NCBI GenBank assembly: GCA_016210005.1
Contig: JACQVA010000030.1
Location: forward strand, 1-40,010
Source of the DNA: Deltaproteobacteria bacterium
GTDB taxonomy: Bacteria; Desulfobacterota; Binatia; HRBIN30; JACQVA1
Reading direction: 5' to 3'
DNA: 40,010 nt
The position numbers and the translations under genes were made by a program. Shown here piece by piece: positions 14,103 through 22,867 of this stretch. Under the pieces are notes generated by a model. It was not told where the DNA came from. It did no database searches and saw nothing but the letters and a program-made list of their open reading frames with translations. Position 1 is the stretch's first letter; each line of letters begins with the position of its first letter.

Positions 14103-14426
14103 ATGAAGAAACGCACCAGGACAGCCCCGGACATGTTCACCACCAGCATCGCCCTCGACCGCGCGACCTACAAGCAGCTTGGGCACTTGGCGGTGGATGA
14201 AGAGACCACCGTCCGCGATCTGATCCGCCGAGCCGTTCTCGATTATCTCCACCGGCGCCAGAAGGCGGGCAGGCCACAACAGGCACGGGACCTATCTCCT
14301 TTCGTCGGCCGTTGGACTGGCCCGCCTACTCGCACCGCGGCTAGGAGTAGCGCTAGAGCACGTCTGCCGCGCGCGAGACGGCGGCGCGAAGACCGCCGGA
14401 GACCTGCCTATCTAGTTAACAGCTGA
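14103..14426 (+). CDS. Ribbon-helix-helix-like small protein
   Basis: 107 aa as read. Residues 10-56 (DMFTTSIALDRATYKQLGHL and AVDEETTVRDLIRRAVLDYLHRRQ) look like a CopG/Arc-type ribbon-helix-helix DNA-binding domain, common in antitoxins. The last 45 residues are an Arg/Ala-rich run atypical of the family, suggesting that the true end was lost by a frameshift. No toxin gene follows. It may be an orphan antitoxin or a decayed gene. Confidence 0.5.
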   Translation: MKKRTRTAPDMFTTSIALDRATYKQLGHLAVDEETTVRDLIRRAVLDYLHRRQKAGRPQQARDLSPFVGRWTGPPTRTAARSSARARLPRARRRREDRRRPAYLVNS

Positions 14427-14589
14427 AAGAGACCGCGCTCACACCTCGACCCGCGTGTCCCGATCTACTATCCGCGAGAGCCTTGCTGTAGCGCGCAGAT
14501 TTAGTGTTTGCGGGCGGTGTTGCACCTCGGGGCCACTAGCCCCGATTGCCATGCGCCCGGCCTGGTTACGCCAGCCGCGAGCTTGGCGA

Positions 14590-14730
14590 AGCTGACGCAG
14601 CGGGTCCCTTGCGCGAATTCGCCGCGCAGGTGGATCGTCTTGCCCGATCGCCGCGGCCCGGGGATCTGCGGTGACCGTAGCGCTCTCGGGCGCAGCGCGC
14701 GGTCGCCGTTGTCCCCCAAAATCGACAGCC
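14590..14730 (-). pseudogene. AAA ATPase (DUF4143/AAA_14-like) relic
   Basis: The minus strand encodes IPGPRRSGKTIHLRGEFAQG, with a perfect Walker A (G-P-R-R-S-G-K-T), then TRCVSFAKL, where AAA_14 proteins have a Tyr-Val-Ser-Leu-Glu strand. Nothing of Walker B or the DUF4143 nuclease-like domain follows. It is too short to be functional. The call rests on one motif and its surroundings. Confidence 0.4.
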
Positions 14731-14741
14731 CCCAAGATCAT

Positions 14742-14778
14742 GTCTGGAATTCCAGACTTTCTGTCTGAATTACCAGAC
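14742..14778. promoter_or_regulatory. Twin 16-bp palindromes spaced by two helical turns
   Basis: 14742-14757 is a perfect 16-bp palindrome (GTCTGGAA and its complement). 14763-14778 is a near copy with GTCTG/CAGAC arms. The units repeat every 21 bp, placing two dimer sites on the same DNA face. They lie just upstream of the AAA relic on the minus strand and could be the operator of that lost gene. Confidence 0.55.
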
Positions 14779-15155
14779 TTTTCGTCCGCCTGCTGGCGAC
14801 ATTCCTCCGACAAAGCTTGGGCTGCGCCCTGGCACTGTTGCTGCTCTACAAGATTCACAACGAGAGATTAGGGAGCGCCGGGCGCACCCAACAACTCGTT
14901 ACTAGCAAACCCGAGGACTCGGATTCTGAGCCTCGGGCGTGGGCGGGCAGAGACGTCGAGAACGGCGGTCGCACGGCATCGGCCTGAAGCATCGAGGACG
15001 AGGGGAACTCCGAAGTTCGCGATGGGCTCTGCGATGCGACTACAGAAGGGAGGTATCGCGATGAGTAAGACGGTCACCTGAGGTAGCCCGACCAATCCAC
15101 ATCCGACACACGGGCGCGCCACGCCACTAGAAGCGGAGCGATGGCGAATACAAGC

Positions 15156-15174
15156 GGGCAGGCACAGCCTGCCC
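15156..15174 (+). repeat. REP-like GC-rich hairpin in the leader of the secreted protein gene
   Basis: Perfect 8-bp arms (15156-15163 and 15167-15174) flank a 3-nt loop ACA. It lies 24 nt before the ATG, just upstream of the ribosome binding site. The gggcaggc / gcctgccc pattern resembles dispersed REP-type units; other copies would be needed to prove that. Confidence 0.45.
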
Positions 15175-15198
15175 CGCGAACACAAGAAGGAGGGATCG

Positions 15199-16611
15199 AT
15201 GAAACGAGGCATCTTGATAGCGATGACGGCACTGCTGGTCATGGTGGCTTGCCGGCACGCGGCAATGGCCGGCGAAGGGCTGTTCTTCTACGACGGGTCG
15301 CACAGTCGCTTTGTCCCACTCGCAGTCAAGGGAGGCGACTCCCCATGGTGGGACCCATACGGGTCGTTCGGGACGAAGAATCGGGCGCCGTTTATCTCAG
15401 CCCCAGGCTGCGCGGACGAGGAGATCTTCGGCGCATTTACAGCGCAGCTGGTGGCTAGCTCCAACAAGAGCGGGTTGCTTGTCTGGAGCAGTGAGCTCTC
15501 CGCTCCGTGGGGGCCATCTGTGTGGGTGAACCCAGCCGTACGCGAGGGCGACCCTGTACCGGGGGGGGGCTTCTTCGGAAAATTCACCGGTGTCCCCGCG
15601 GTCGCCATGGATCCGGATTGCAAGCTGCACGTGATCTTTCGTGCCCAGATAATGGGTCTACCGGCGACCCAGGATACAGCCATCTTCGACTGGGTCTATG
15701 CTGCGGGAGACCTCAGCGGGACCATCGCGGAAAACGTGGTCGCCCAAGAGGGGATGAGTGCGGCTTATGGAGCCGGCACTTTCCTGGATTTCCCATCTGG
15801 GCTGGTTCTGGTTGCAGCGAAGACCGGCTCTGGCGCCATCGATCTCGCCTATTGGGGCAAGCTCGCGGGCACGGGGGTTTCCACGGCCAACGACACCGGA
15901 ATCTTCTGGTCGCGATACACCACCTCGTTATCGTGGATGACGCCCTATTCAGTGGTGCGCGAAGGAGTATGCACTGCAACCTGGGCGCCAGGCTTCACGT
16001 ACGACGGCTTTAGCTCGAAGCAGCCGTTGGCCATCGCCAGAGACACTTCCGGGGTGGATGCCCAATCGCGAATCATATTCCGCGGCAAAGCCAAAGGCGC
16101 CCCGTCGGGTTCAGACACCGCTATCGTGCTGGGAGGCGGTTCGAGCTGCCCCTACGTTGCTCCGGTAGCCGTCGAGGGCGCCGCCATGCCGGGTTATATC
16201 GCGCCGGCCGGCACGTTTTACGGGGACTTCCCCGATTCCACCCTTGTCGCACTCTCTAAGACAGCGGCCTTGTTCTATAACAAGTCCCTCGGCACTGCCC
16301 CGCAAAAGCGCATACTTCACTACGATCTGAGCACCACGTCTGTCGACTATCAGGCGGGATGCGACGGCTGCGATTACTCAGGACTGGGGAACGATAAGTT
16401 CGATACCTCCTTGGGTTTTGCGGTCGACGATTCGGGGCGCCCAGCCTTCACCGTGAAGCCTAGCGGTTATCCAACGGGTCTGTTCGCCCCGCCCGGCGCA
16501 GTGGGGGGTTGGTGGGCGCTGCTGAGCTTCAATGCACAAGCAGTTGAGACGGCACAGAATTTCGACAGCGTAAGCAGAGGGTTCTGGACTTTCACAGCTC
16601 GCATGCCGTGA
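15199..16611 (+). CDS. Secreted repeat protein of unknown function
   Basis: 470 aa. Residues 1-24 form a signal peptide (KR start, hydrophobic LIAMTALLVMVA, cleavage near AMA). The remainder is beta-rich with loosely repeated units of about 90-110 residues containing 'V-x-EG-x-x-x-PG...GTF/GFFG' (near 112, 180, 260 and 335). This resembles the large secreted repeat proteins (DUF7453-like) of some environmental bacteria that are thought to form beta-propellers; that link is recall, not proof. It has several cysteines in CxxC-like spacing late in the protein (DGCDYSG). A strong aaggaggg ribosome binding site precedes the ATG, and a strong terminator follows. No partner genes are adjacent. Confidence 0.75.
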   Translation: MKRGILIAMTALLVMVACRHAAMAGEGLFFYDGSHSRFVPLAVKGGDSPWWDPYGSFGTKNRAPFISAPGCADEEIFGAFTAQLVASSNKSGLLVWSSELSAPWGPSVWVNPAVREGDPVPGGGFFGKFTGVPAVAMDPDCKLHVIFRAQIMGLPATQDTAIFDWVYAAGDLSGTIAENVVAQEGMSAAYGAGTFLDFPSGLVLVAAKTGSGAIDLAYWGKLAGTGVSTANDTGIFWSRYTTSLSWMTPYSVVREGVCTATWAPGFTYDGFSSKQPLAIARDTSGVDAQSRIIFRGKAKGAPSGSDTAIVLGGGSSCPYVAPVAVEGAAMPGYIAPAGTFYGDFPDSTLVALSKTAALFYNKSLGTAPQKRILHYDLSTTSVDYQAGCDGCDYSGLGNDKFDTSLGFAVDDSGRPAFTVKPSGYPTGLFAPPGAVGGWWALLSFNAQAVETAQNFDSVSRGFWTFTARMP

Positions 16612-16630
16612 TCGGATCGGAAGTTGATTA

Positions 16631-16668
16631 CGCGGTGGGGTAGCCCTAGTCTGGGTTATCCCACCGCG
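16631..16668. terminator. Long hairpin terminator
   Basis: A 16-bp stem with two G-U pairs closes a 6-nt loop, starting 20 nt after the stop of the secreted protein gene. A modest pyrimidine tract (gttcctgctt) follows. It lies between convergent genes and could stop transcription from both sides. Confidence 0.7.
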
Positions 16669-16837
16669 CCGTTCCTGCTTCACCGTCAGCCTTCCGATCG
16701 CGGAATAGATGGGCACACGCGCCTGGCACCCCCTCCGCAATTCGCCGCCGGCCTCGACGGAGCCGCCAAAGCGTAGAGCTGCGCTCTGCGCTCACCCGGA
16801 CACCGGCGCGAGCGCAAAGCTCTTCTTGAACGGACTG

Positions 16838-19702
16838 CTAGGCTTTAACTACTTCCACCGTCGCGCCGCGCGGGCTGTGGCTGGGTGCGGCGTAGAACAT
16901 GCGGTAGTGGATGTGGCCGTAGCCGCCGGCCACGTGCAGCGGCTTCCATGGTGACGGCACCGCTTCCTGGCTCTGAATCCAGTCCTTGAACTGATGATTC
17001 TCCCAGGCGTGATAGATGACCACCTGGCCCGGCTGCAACGACGGCGTCGGCTTGACGTGGATGTGGAAGGAACCGACATCGTTGAACACGCGCACGTAGT
17101 CGTGATCGTTGAGACCGCGCTTCTTGGCATCGTCGATATTCATGTACATCACCGGCTGCCCGCGCTGAAGGCGCAGTAGATGGCGCTGGTCGCGCCAGAT
17201 CGCGTGAATCGACCAGCGGGTGTGACCGCCGGTGAGCCGCAGCGGGTAGTTGCCACCGGCCAGCGGCGGCTCTTTGTGCACCGGTAGCGCCTCCTTCATC
17301 TCGACGTACCAAGCGTGATCGAGCAAAAACTGCTGGCGTCCGGTGAGCGTCGGCCAGGGCTCCTTTTTCTCGGTGAACCACTGCTGCGGCCACACAGTAT
17401 CGCCGGGCTTGAAGTCACTGCAGATCGAATTGTGCGGGCCGTAGCGGCCATACGACTGGATCGGCAGCGCGCCGCGCTCCTTGGCGTCCTTCCAAGTGAA
17501 GCCGTTGGTCACCGAGGAGTTCTGCACCAGGTGATCCATCGCAGCTTCTTCGTTGCCCACCTCCATCATGCCGTCGAGGCGGTACTTCTCCCAGAAGTTG
17601 GCGTAGTCGCGCTCGATGCCGTAGTGGTCCTTGAACGGCTTGAGGCCGCGCGCGCGCGCTCGGTCCTGCATCTTCTGGGCGAGCATGGCGAAGATCTCGT
17701 ACTCGGACTTGGATTCCTCCATCGGCTGAACCGCTTGATCGCCGAAGACCACGTAGGGCACCAGACTCTGCGGATACTTCAACCCGATCTTCTCGTAGTA
17801 GCTGGCGGCCGGCAGCAGGATGTCCGACTGCAGCCCGCTCGAAGACATGCGGACGTTGACGTTGACGATCATCTTCAGCTTGGGCCACAGGTGTTTGCGC
17901 GCCAGTTGCGGCACCGGCCAGCGCCGCAGCGGGTTGACGCCGGTGTAGAAATACACCCGCGGCGGCCGCTCCGGCGGCGGCGAGACGCGCAGCCACTTCT
18001 TGTCCATGGCTTCCTTGACGTACTCGGCCACCCCCCGCGGCAGGGTTGGATCACCGAAGTCCTTGCGGTCGACCACTTCGTTCATGCCGCCGTGGACGTA
18101 AAGGAACGTCATCGTCGGCGTAAACGGCCGCTCCCAACTGTGCTTGCGCATGAAGTTCTCGAAGTCGCGGGTCTTGGGCGGGAACATCTGCATCAGCCAC
18201 TTGGCGTAAAAGGGAATCTCGACTTCGTTGGAAATCTGGTTGAGCGCATCGACGCTGTACCACGCCCCGATGCGAATACCGCCGCCGCGCTTGCCTTGAT
18301 TGCCGGTCAGCGCCATCAGTAGGCACATCGCCCGCTGCGCCAAGTCGGAGTGATAGTGCTTGCACGCGCCCCAAGAGGCGAAGATCATCGCGGCCTTCGC
18401 CTTCGCCGCCTCGCGTGCGACACGCCGAATCATCTCGGCGTTTACACCGGTGATCTGCGCCGCCTTCTCCGGCGTGTACTGCTGGAGGTGATCAGTCAAG
18501 CCCTCGAGCAGCGGTCGTACTGCGACCGTGCGTCCATCGGCGAGCTTCGCCTGGAAACGCCCGTGCAGAGCGGGTGTGACTGCTCCCAGCCGGATCTCCT
18601 GTGTCTTGTGGCCCTGGCTGCCCGGGGCTTCGGCGATCTGTTTGGTGGTCTCGTCCCAGAAATAGAAGATGTCGTCTTTGCCGCCGCTCTGCACGTCGCT
18701 CTGCCGCAGGTATTGCTTGTTGTCGTCACGGACCAAGAACGGCAGGTCGGTTTGCTCTCGTACGTAGTCGGTCTTGAACAGGTTCTCGCTGATGATCACC
18801 TGCGCCATCGCCAAGCCGAGCGCGGCGTCGGTACCCATGCGCAGATTGAGCCAGAGGTCGGCGTGAACCGTGCTGGGGTTGTAATCGGGTGCGATCGAGA
18901 CGACCTTGGCGCCGCGGTAGCGCGCCTCCCACATAAAATGCACGTCGGGGATGCGGGTGTACACCGGGTTGGCAATCCAGATGAGGATGTAGTCGGAGTT
19001 GAACCAATCGTCGGAGGTGCCGTCGGCGTTGAAGTGACCCCAAGTCTGAATCGCGCCCATCGGCAGGTCGCCGACGCCTGCCCAGGAATCCATGACGGTG
19101 GCGCCGAGCAGGCCGAAGAAGCGCATCTCGGCCGCCGTGCTGGTGCCGAAGTCGATGTTGGTGGTGCCGTGGTCGTAAACGACGCAATCGGGTCCGTCGG
19201 TGGTGGCGACGTCGAGCAAGGTGTCGGCCACCTGCGTGAGCGTGGCATCCCAGTCCATCCGTTCCCACTTCCCAGAGCCGCGCTCGCCGACCCGGCGCAT
19301 GGGGTACTTCAGCCGCGAGGGCTCGTAGTTCAGCTGACTATAGCAGCCGCCCTTCTGGCAGCCGCGCGGGTTCATGTCCGGAACGGTGGGGTGGCTGGGC
19401 TGGTAGATCGTGTTCTGCTCTTCGCGCCAGACGATACCGTCCTTGACGTAAAGGTTCCAAGAGCACGCCGCGATGCAGTTGGTGCGGGTGTGGGTGCCCT
19501 TGGTGATCTTGTCCCAGGTCCACTTCTGGCGAAAGACGTCCTCCCAGCCGCGGTAGTTTGGAAGTCCGGGCAGCGACACTGGCCCAGCTGTCTGGGCCGC
19601 GGCTTCGCCGCTTAGGACTGAGGCGAATTCGAGATTGGCCAGTGTCAGGGAGACCGCGGCGGCGCCGGCCCCGCGTAGGAAATTTCTGCGAGAGAGTTCC
19701 AT
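16838..19702 (-). CDS. Type II DMSO-reductase-family molybdoenzyme, catalytic subunit (Tat-exported)
   Basis: 954 aa. The N-terminus carries a Tat signal (S-R-R-N-F-L-R-G-A-G) and should be exported folded with its bis-MGD cofactor. The Fe-S site matches the NarG type: H71, then C76-x3-C80-x34-C115, although H71 is one residue further from C76 than in NarG. The molybdenum ligand is Asp: GD212LPMGAIQTWG aligns with the CDLPPASPQTWG segment of NarG, and the following DWFNSDYILIWIANPVYTRIPD matches the same region. This places it with nitrate, selenate, perchlorate and ethylbenzene/C25-type dehydrogenase alpha subunits. A VGERGSGKWERMDWD stretch is more like the dehydrogenase branch. No beta (four-cluster ferredoxin), gamma (haem b) or chaperone gene is adjacent. 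The substrate is unresolved. Confidence 0.9.
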   Translation of the reverse strand: MELSRRNFLRGAGAAAVSLTLANLEFASVLSGEAAAQTAGPVSLPGLPNYRGWEDVFRQKWTWDKITKGTHTRTNCIAACSWNLYVKDGIVWREEQNTIYQPSHPTVPDMNPRGCQKGGCYSQLNYEPSRLKYPMRRVGERGSGKWERMDWDATLTQVADTLLDVATTDGPDCVVYDHGTTNIDFGTSTAAEMRFFGLLGATVMDSWAGVGDLPMGAIQTWGHFNADGTSDDWFNSDYILIWIANPVYTRIPDVHFMWEARYRGAKVVSIAPDYNPSTVHADLWLNLRMGTDAALGLAMAQVIISENLFKTDYVREQTDLPFLVRDDNKQYLRQSDVQSGGKDDIFYFWDETTKQIAEAPGSQGHKTQEIRLGAVTPALHGRFQAKLADGRTVAVRPLLEGLTDHLQQYTPEKAAQITGVNAEMIRRVAREAAKAKAAMIFASWGACKHYHSDLAQRAMCLLMALTGNQGKRGGGIRIGAWYSVDALNQISNEVEIPFYAKWLMQMFPPKTRDFENFMRKHSWERPFTPTMTFLYVHGGMNEVVDRKDFGDPTLPRGVAEYVKEAMDKKWLRVSPPPERPPRVYFYTGVNPLRRWPVPQLARKHLWPKLKMIVNVNVRMSSSGLQSDILLPAASYYEKIGLKYPQSLVPYVVFGDQAVQPMEESKSEYEIFAMLAQKMQDRARARGLKPFKDHYGIERDYANFWEKYRLDGMMEVGNEEAAMDHLVQNSSVTNGFTWKDAKERGALPIQSYGRYGPHNSICSDFKPGDTVWPQQWFTEKKEPWPTLTGRQQFLLDHAWYVEMKEALPVHKEPPLAGGNYPLRLTGGHTRWSIHAIWRDQRHLLRLQRGQPVMYMNIDDAKKRGLNDHDYVRVFNDVGSFHIHVKPTPSLQPGQVVIYHAWENHQFKDWIQSQEAVPSPWKPLHVAGGYGHIHYRMFYAAPSHSPRGATVEVVKA

Positions 19703-20237
19703 AGGTCGTTTACTCCAGTATCGGTTGGAGGGATTCCCGGGAGCAGATGCCCGGGCGGGCGAGCTGAGAGACGCCACCGGCTAATGCGCCGGCTTCTTGG
19801 ATCGCCCATAAACCCCGCCCAGTCTGGGGAGGCCGAGCAGCGGCCGTCTCGAAGCCAGGTTCATGGGCAGGCGAACGAAACATGGGCTTCAGCCTACCGA
19901 ACGGTTGGCAGGTTGAGCATGAGCCTTGGCCGTAGAACAGATGACATCGGTCAGCTTACGGCCGCACCGCGGCGGGGCCCGAGCCCAGCCGCCGCTGATC
20001 CCGCCAGCAATCCGAGACCCGACAAGAGCAAGCGCTGCGAGGTTGCGTGACGGGGCAGCGTTAGGGGGCAACGCATGCCAACGCATGCCGGCCGACGTTG
20101 GAGCCCGGGCGTCGATTTGCTACAGGCAGCGGTTGGAGAGCGTCAGTGGGCATGGGCCGAGTTATTCGCGACATCACCAGTTCTTCGGCACCGAAGGTGG
20201 CCGCAACGATGCAGGCGCCGCCTGGGCTTTGATCGCT
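19703..20237. other. Divergent intergenic region, no recognised gene
   Basis: 535 nt between the molybdoenzyme start and the CDF exporter start. A plus-strand frame is open from 19926 into the exporter but reads as low-complexity, Arg/Ala/Pro-rich sequence. Short GC-rich inverted repeats occur near 19780-19800. No riboswitch class was recognised. Confidence 0.4.
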
Positions 20238-21113
20238 ATGCATGCTCGGTTCCACGATCGGCGTGCCTTGCGGGGGGCGCTCGGGCTGACGGCCGCGCTT
20301 TTTCTCGTCGAGCTGGTCGGCGGCTATGTGACCAACAGCCTGGCGCTGCTGGCCGACGCGGCGCACATGTTTGCCGATGTGGCAGCCTTGCTGCTGGCCT
20401 TCGGTGCATTGTGGATCAGCTCCCGCCCGGCCAGCGATACCAAGACCTTTGGCTATTACCGTGTGGAGATCCTAGCCGCTTTGGTTAACGGCCTCTTCCT
20501 GTGGCTGGTGGTGATCTACATCGGCTACGAGGCTTACGGGCGGTTTCAAAATCCGCCGGTGGTCAAGGCTGGGCCGATGATGCTGGTGGCCGCGGCCGGT
20601 TTGGCGGTGAATGTGACCTGTGCGTGGTTGCTGCGGCCTAGCGAGCAGAGCAGTCTCAACTTGCACAGCGCCTTCCTGCACGTGTTGTCCGACTTGCTCG
20701 GCTCGGTGGGCGCGTTGATCGGCGCGGCGGTGATGTTGCTGACCGGCTGGTACGGCGCCGATCCGCTGATCAGTGCCGGCATCGGCGTCTTGATCATCGG
20801 CAGTTCCTGGAGCCTGCTGCGCGAGGCGGTGGACGTGTTGCTGGAGGCCGTCCCGAGGCACGTTGATCTCGACGCGTTGCGCCGGGCCCTGGGAGAGGTC
20901 CCGGGCTTGATCGAGGTCCACGACCTCCACGTCTGGACCCTGACGACCGGCCGTGAGGCGCTGAGCGCCCACGTCGTCGCCAACGGCAACGCCGACCACG
21001 ACGACATCCTCGACCGTATCCAGCGTCTATCGACCGAACGCTTTCACATCGACCACATCACCATCCAGATCGAGCGCATCAATCGTAAAGACCTGGAGCC
21101 GGTTCACTTCTAG
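20238..21113 (+). CDS. Cation diffusion facilitator exporter (CzcD/ZitB-like)
   Basis: 291 aa. Six transmembrane segments, with the zinc-transport site formed by H43-x3-D47 in TM2 (ADAAHMFADV) and H-x3-D in TM5 (HVLSDLLGS). The soluble C-terminal domain (about 210-291) has the family metal-binding dimer features (EVHDLHVWTLTTG, ALSAHVV, HIDHITIQIE). It would expel zinc or a similar divalent metal from the cytoplasm by proton antiport. A His-rich loop between TM4 and TM5 is absent. The start at 20238 is chosen because it precedes TM1 with normal spacing; no clear ribosome binding site is seen, and an in-frame upstream start cannot be excluded. Confidence 0.9.
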   Translation: MHARFHDRRALRGALGLTAALFLVELVGGYVTNSLALLADAAHMFADVAALLLAFGALWISSRPASDTKTFGYYRVEILAALVNGLFLWLVVIYIGYEAYGRFQNPPVVKAGPMMLVAAAGLAVNVTCAWLLRPSEQSSLNLHSAFLHVLSDLLGSVGALIGAAVMLLTGWYGADPLISAGIGVLIIGSSWSLLREAVDVLLEAVPRHVDLDALRRALGEVPGLIEVHDLHVWTLTTGREALSAHVVANGNADHDDILDRIQRLSTERFHIDHITIQIERINRKDLEPVHF

Positions 21114-21335
21114 TGAATGTGGTTCTTGAATCCGTGAAACCGAACTCCTGACGTGCGGCGCTGAAGCGAATCCGCGTCCCCCAGGTCGCGCCGGCAAGTC
21201 GCTTCGGCATCGGCTGATCGCTAACGGCGTCCGGGAGCGGGGGTGCGTTAAGAGCGCCGGCTCGCGGCTAGGGCGTCAAGGAAGGCGGCAGTATCGAACC
21301 CGCAGGAGAGCCGCAAACGTTGCCCGAGTTCCACT

Positions 21336-22052
21336 TCACGGGCTTGGCCGCAGCCTGCCGGACTTGGTGCGATTGATAGCCGAGGCACGAATCTCGCGCG
21401 GCTCGGCTAGCACGCCACGCACATTAGCCTCGGCCCCCTGCGTCAGATCCGCACAACTCAATGGAATCGGTGTCGGTGATGCACTACTAACGCGCTGGAT
21501 CACCGTATCCGGCTCGATCACAACGGTCAGGCTCCAGCCCTCCTGGTTCGTCAGGTGTGCCCGAAACGACCCATCGCCCGCGGCCCCGCACTCGGCGTCA
21601 GCGTCCAGCTTGAGTTCGACCCCGTTCACGCGCACCTCGTCCACCGACACGCTCAAGCGGTTCTTGAAGATGCGCACATCCTTGAGCGTAGTCACCGCGC
21701 CATTGAGCACCGTCACGTTCAGCGTGCTGGGCTGCTGACTGCCGGAATCCTGGAACTCAATCACGCGATCACCGGCAATCGGCCCGATCAGAACGAAGCT
21801 CCCGTCGCTCGCCGTCACGTCGCTCACCTCTGTGCCCTGCACGCTGACCCAGACGCCACCGAAGCCGGCGCCAAGGCCGTCATCGGCCTCGGCTGCGCTG
21901 CCGCTGACAACGATGTCTTGGATGTTGCCCTGAACCGTCGCACTGCCGCTGATGCCCGTACCGCCGACACCGCCGTCGGCGCAACCACCGAGCGCGAGCC
22001 CGCATACCACGCAGGGGAGAACACTGACGAGTAACAGCAGTAGCCGTTTCAT
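21336..22052 (-). CDS. Hypothetical lipoprotein
   Basis: 238 aa. A lipoprotein signal ends in L21-G-G-C24, so it should be lipid-anchored on the periplasmic or outer-membrane side. The mature start CADGGVGGTGISGSATVQGNI is Gly-rich, followed by beta-strand-rich modules (VSVQGTEVSDVTASDGSFVL, VEVRVNG-like repeats). It resembles DUF5666-type lipoproteins that often follow DUF6502 genes; this link is recall. Its ATG overlaps the stop of the DUF6502-like gene by 4 nt (22049-22052), so the two are translationally coupled. Confidence 0.75.
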   Translation of the reverse strand: MKRLLLLLVSVLPCVVCGLALGGCADGGVGGTGISGSATVQGNIQDIVVSGSAAEADDGLGAGFGGVWVSVQGTEVSDVTASDGSFVLIGPIAGDRVIEFQDSGSQQPSTLNVTVLNGAVTTLKDVRIFKNRLSVSVDEVRVNGVELKLDADAECGAAGDGSFRAHLTNQEGWSLTVVIEPDTVIQRVSSASPTPIPLSCADLTQGAEANVRGVLAEPREIRASAINRTKSGRLRPSP

Positions 22053-22840
22053 CGTTTGCTCCTTCCTGCGCCTCGCGTCACTGGTGTCGCCTCGGTCCTC
22101 GGGCGCGCCCGGCGCACCAGAGCTTCTTCGGCCACGTATATACCAAACGACACTCTGGTTCGTCTGCCCCCGGGAGCTTTCGGCACGCGGTCCCGGTCCA
22201 CCGCAGCCAGTGTTCGGTTGGCCTGGCTCAGCGCCTCCACCGCCAGGGCGCGCAAGTGCCGGCGCAGGCTCGGCAGCGCGCGGCTGCCGATGTTGTCGTA
22301 GCTGGCCTTGCGCTGCAAGCGCGCGGAGCCGAGGTTGGCGGATACGTTGTACATGATCGTCTCGATGAACTCGCCGCCATCACGCCCGAGGATGTCGAGC
22401 TTCTCGAGCTGGCCCGCCGCCGGCAGATAAGCTGCATCCACCAAGACCACGCGATCGCGCGTATCGACGCGCAGCGCACCGACCGCTCGCAGCTGTTCGA
22501 GCAGCTGTTGGTGGTCGGCGCCCACGCGCGTGGCCAACTCCTCGAACGAGCCCGGCCCGCGCCGCCGCAGCGGACGGGGTCGGCCGCGGTTGCTGTACGG
22601 AGCCTCGCTGAGCCAGCGGCCGGCCAGACGCAGCGCCAGCTCGTAGTCGATTGCGCCGGCGGCTGGCGCGTTACCACCTGCCTCAGTCGCACCCGGAGTC
22701 ACCGCTTCGCGGGCGGCGCTGACAAACACCTCCGGCGTAATCCCTTGGCGGATCGCCGCACGTGCCAGCGGCACCAGTATCCGCCGCACCGCCTCGAGCA
22801 GACCGAGTCGGGCCGGCAGGGTTTCTCGTTCACTCGCCAT
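22049..22840 (-). CDS. DUF6502-like protein
   Basis: 263 aa, soluble. Matches to the family pattern include an N-terminal RRILVPLARAAIRQGITPEVFVSAAREAV helix pair, the signature GRPRPLRRRGPGSFEELATRVGA, a winged-helix-like middle, and the C-terminal DRDRVPKAPGGRRTRVSFGIYVAEE block. The family has no proven function; the helical N-terminus suggests a DNA-binding or regulatory role. It starts 27 nt after the small membrane protein gene and overlaps the lipoprotein start, so it is in the middle of a four-gene operon. Confidence 0.7.
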   Translation of the reverse strand: MASERETLPARLGLLEAVRRILVPLARAAIRQGITPEVFVSAAREAVTPGATEAGGNAPAAGAIDYELALRLAGRWLSEAPYSNRGRPRPLRRRGPGSFEELATRVGADHQQLLEQLRAVGALRVDTRDRVVLVDAAYLPAAGQLEKLDILGRDGGEFIETIMYNVSANLGSARLQRKASYDNIGSRALPSLRRHLRALAVEALSQANRTLAAVDRDRVPKAPGGRRTRVSFGIYVAEEALVRRARPRTEATPVTRGAGRSKR

Positions 22841-22867
22841 CCAACACCGTTGACCGCACGGCCGTGC

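Larger units (their letters stand above)
14427..15155. other. Gene-poor stretch with relics
   Basis: About 730 nt with no convincing intact gene. It contains a Walker A-bearing relic (near 14590-14700, minus strand), twin 16-bp palindromes (14742-14778), and nothing recognisable from about 14800 to 15150. Confidence 0.5.

Noticed and set aside
17315-19615. Two long plus-strand frames antisense to the molybdoenzyme gene
   Set aside because: The minus-strand product matches a known family along its whole length; these are typical high-GC shadows.
19926-20237. N-terminal extension of the CDF exporter frame
   Set aside because: Arg/Ala/Pro-rich sequence with no family match; CDF proteins begin just before the first membrane helix.
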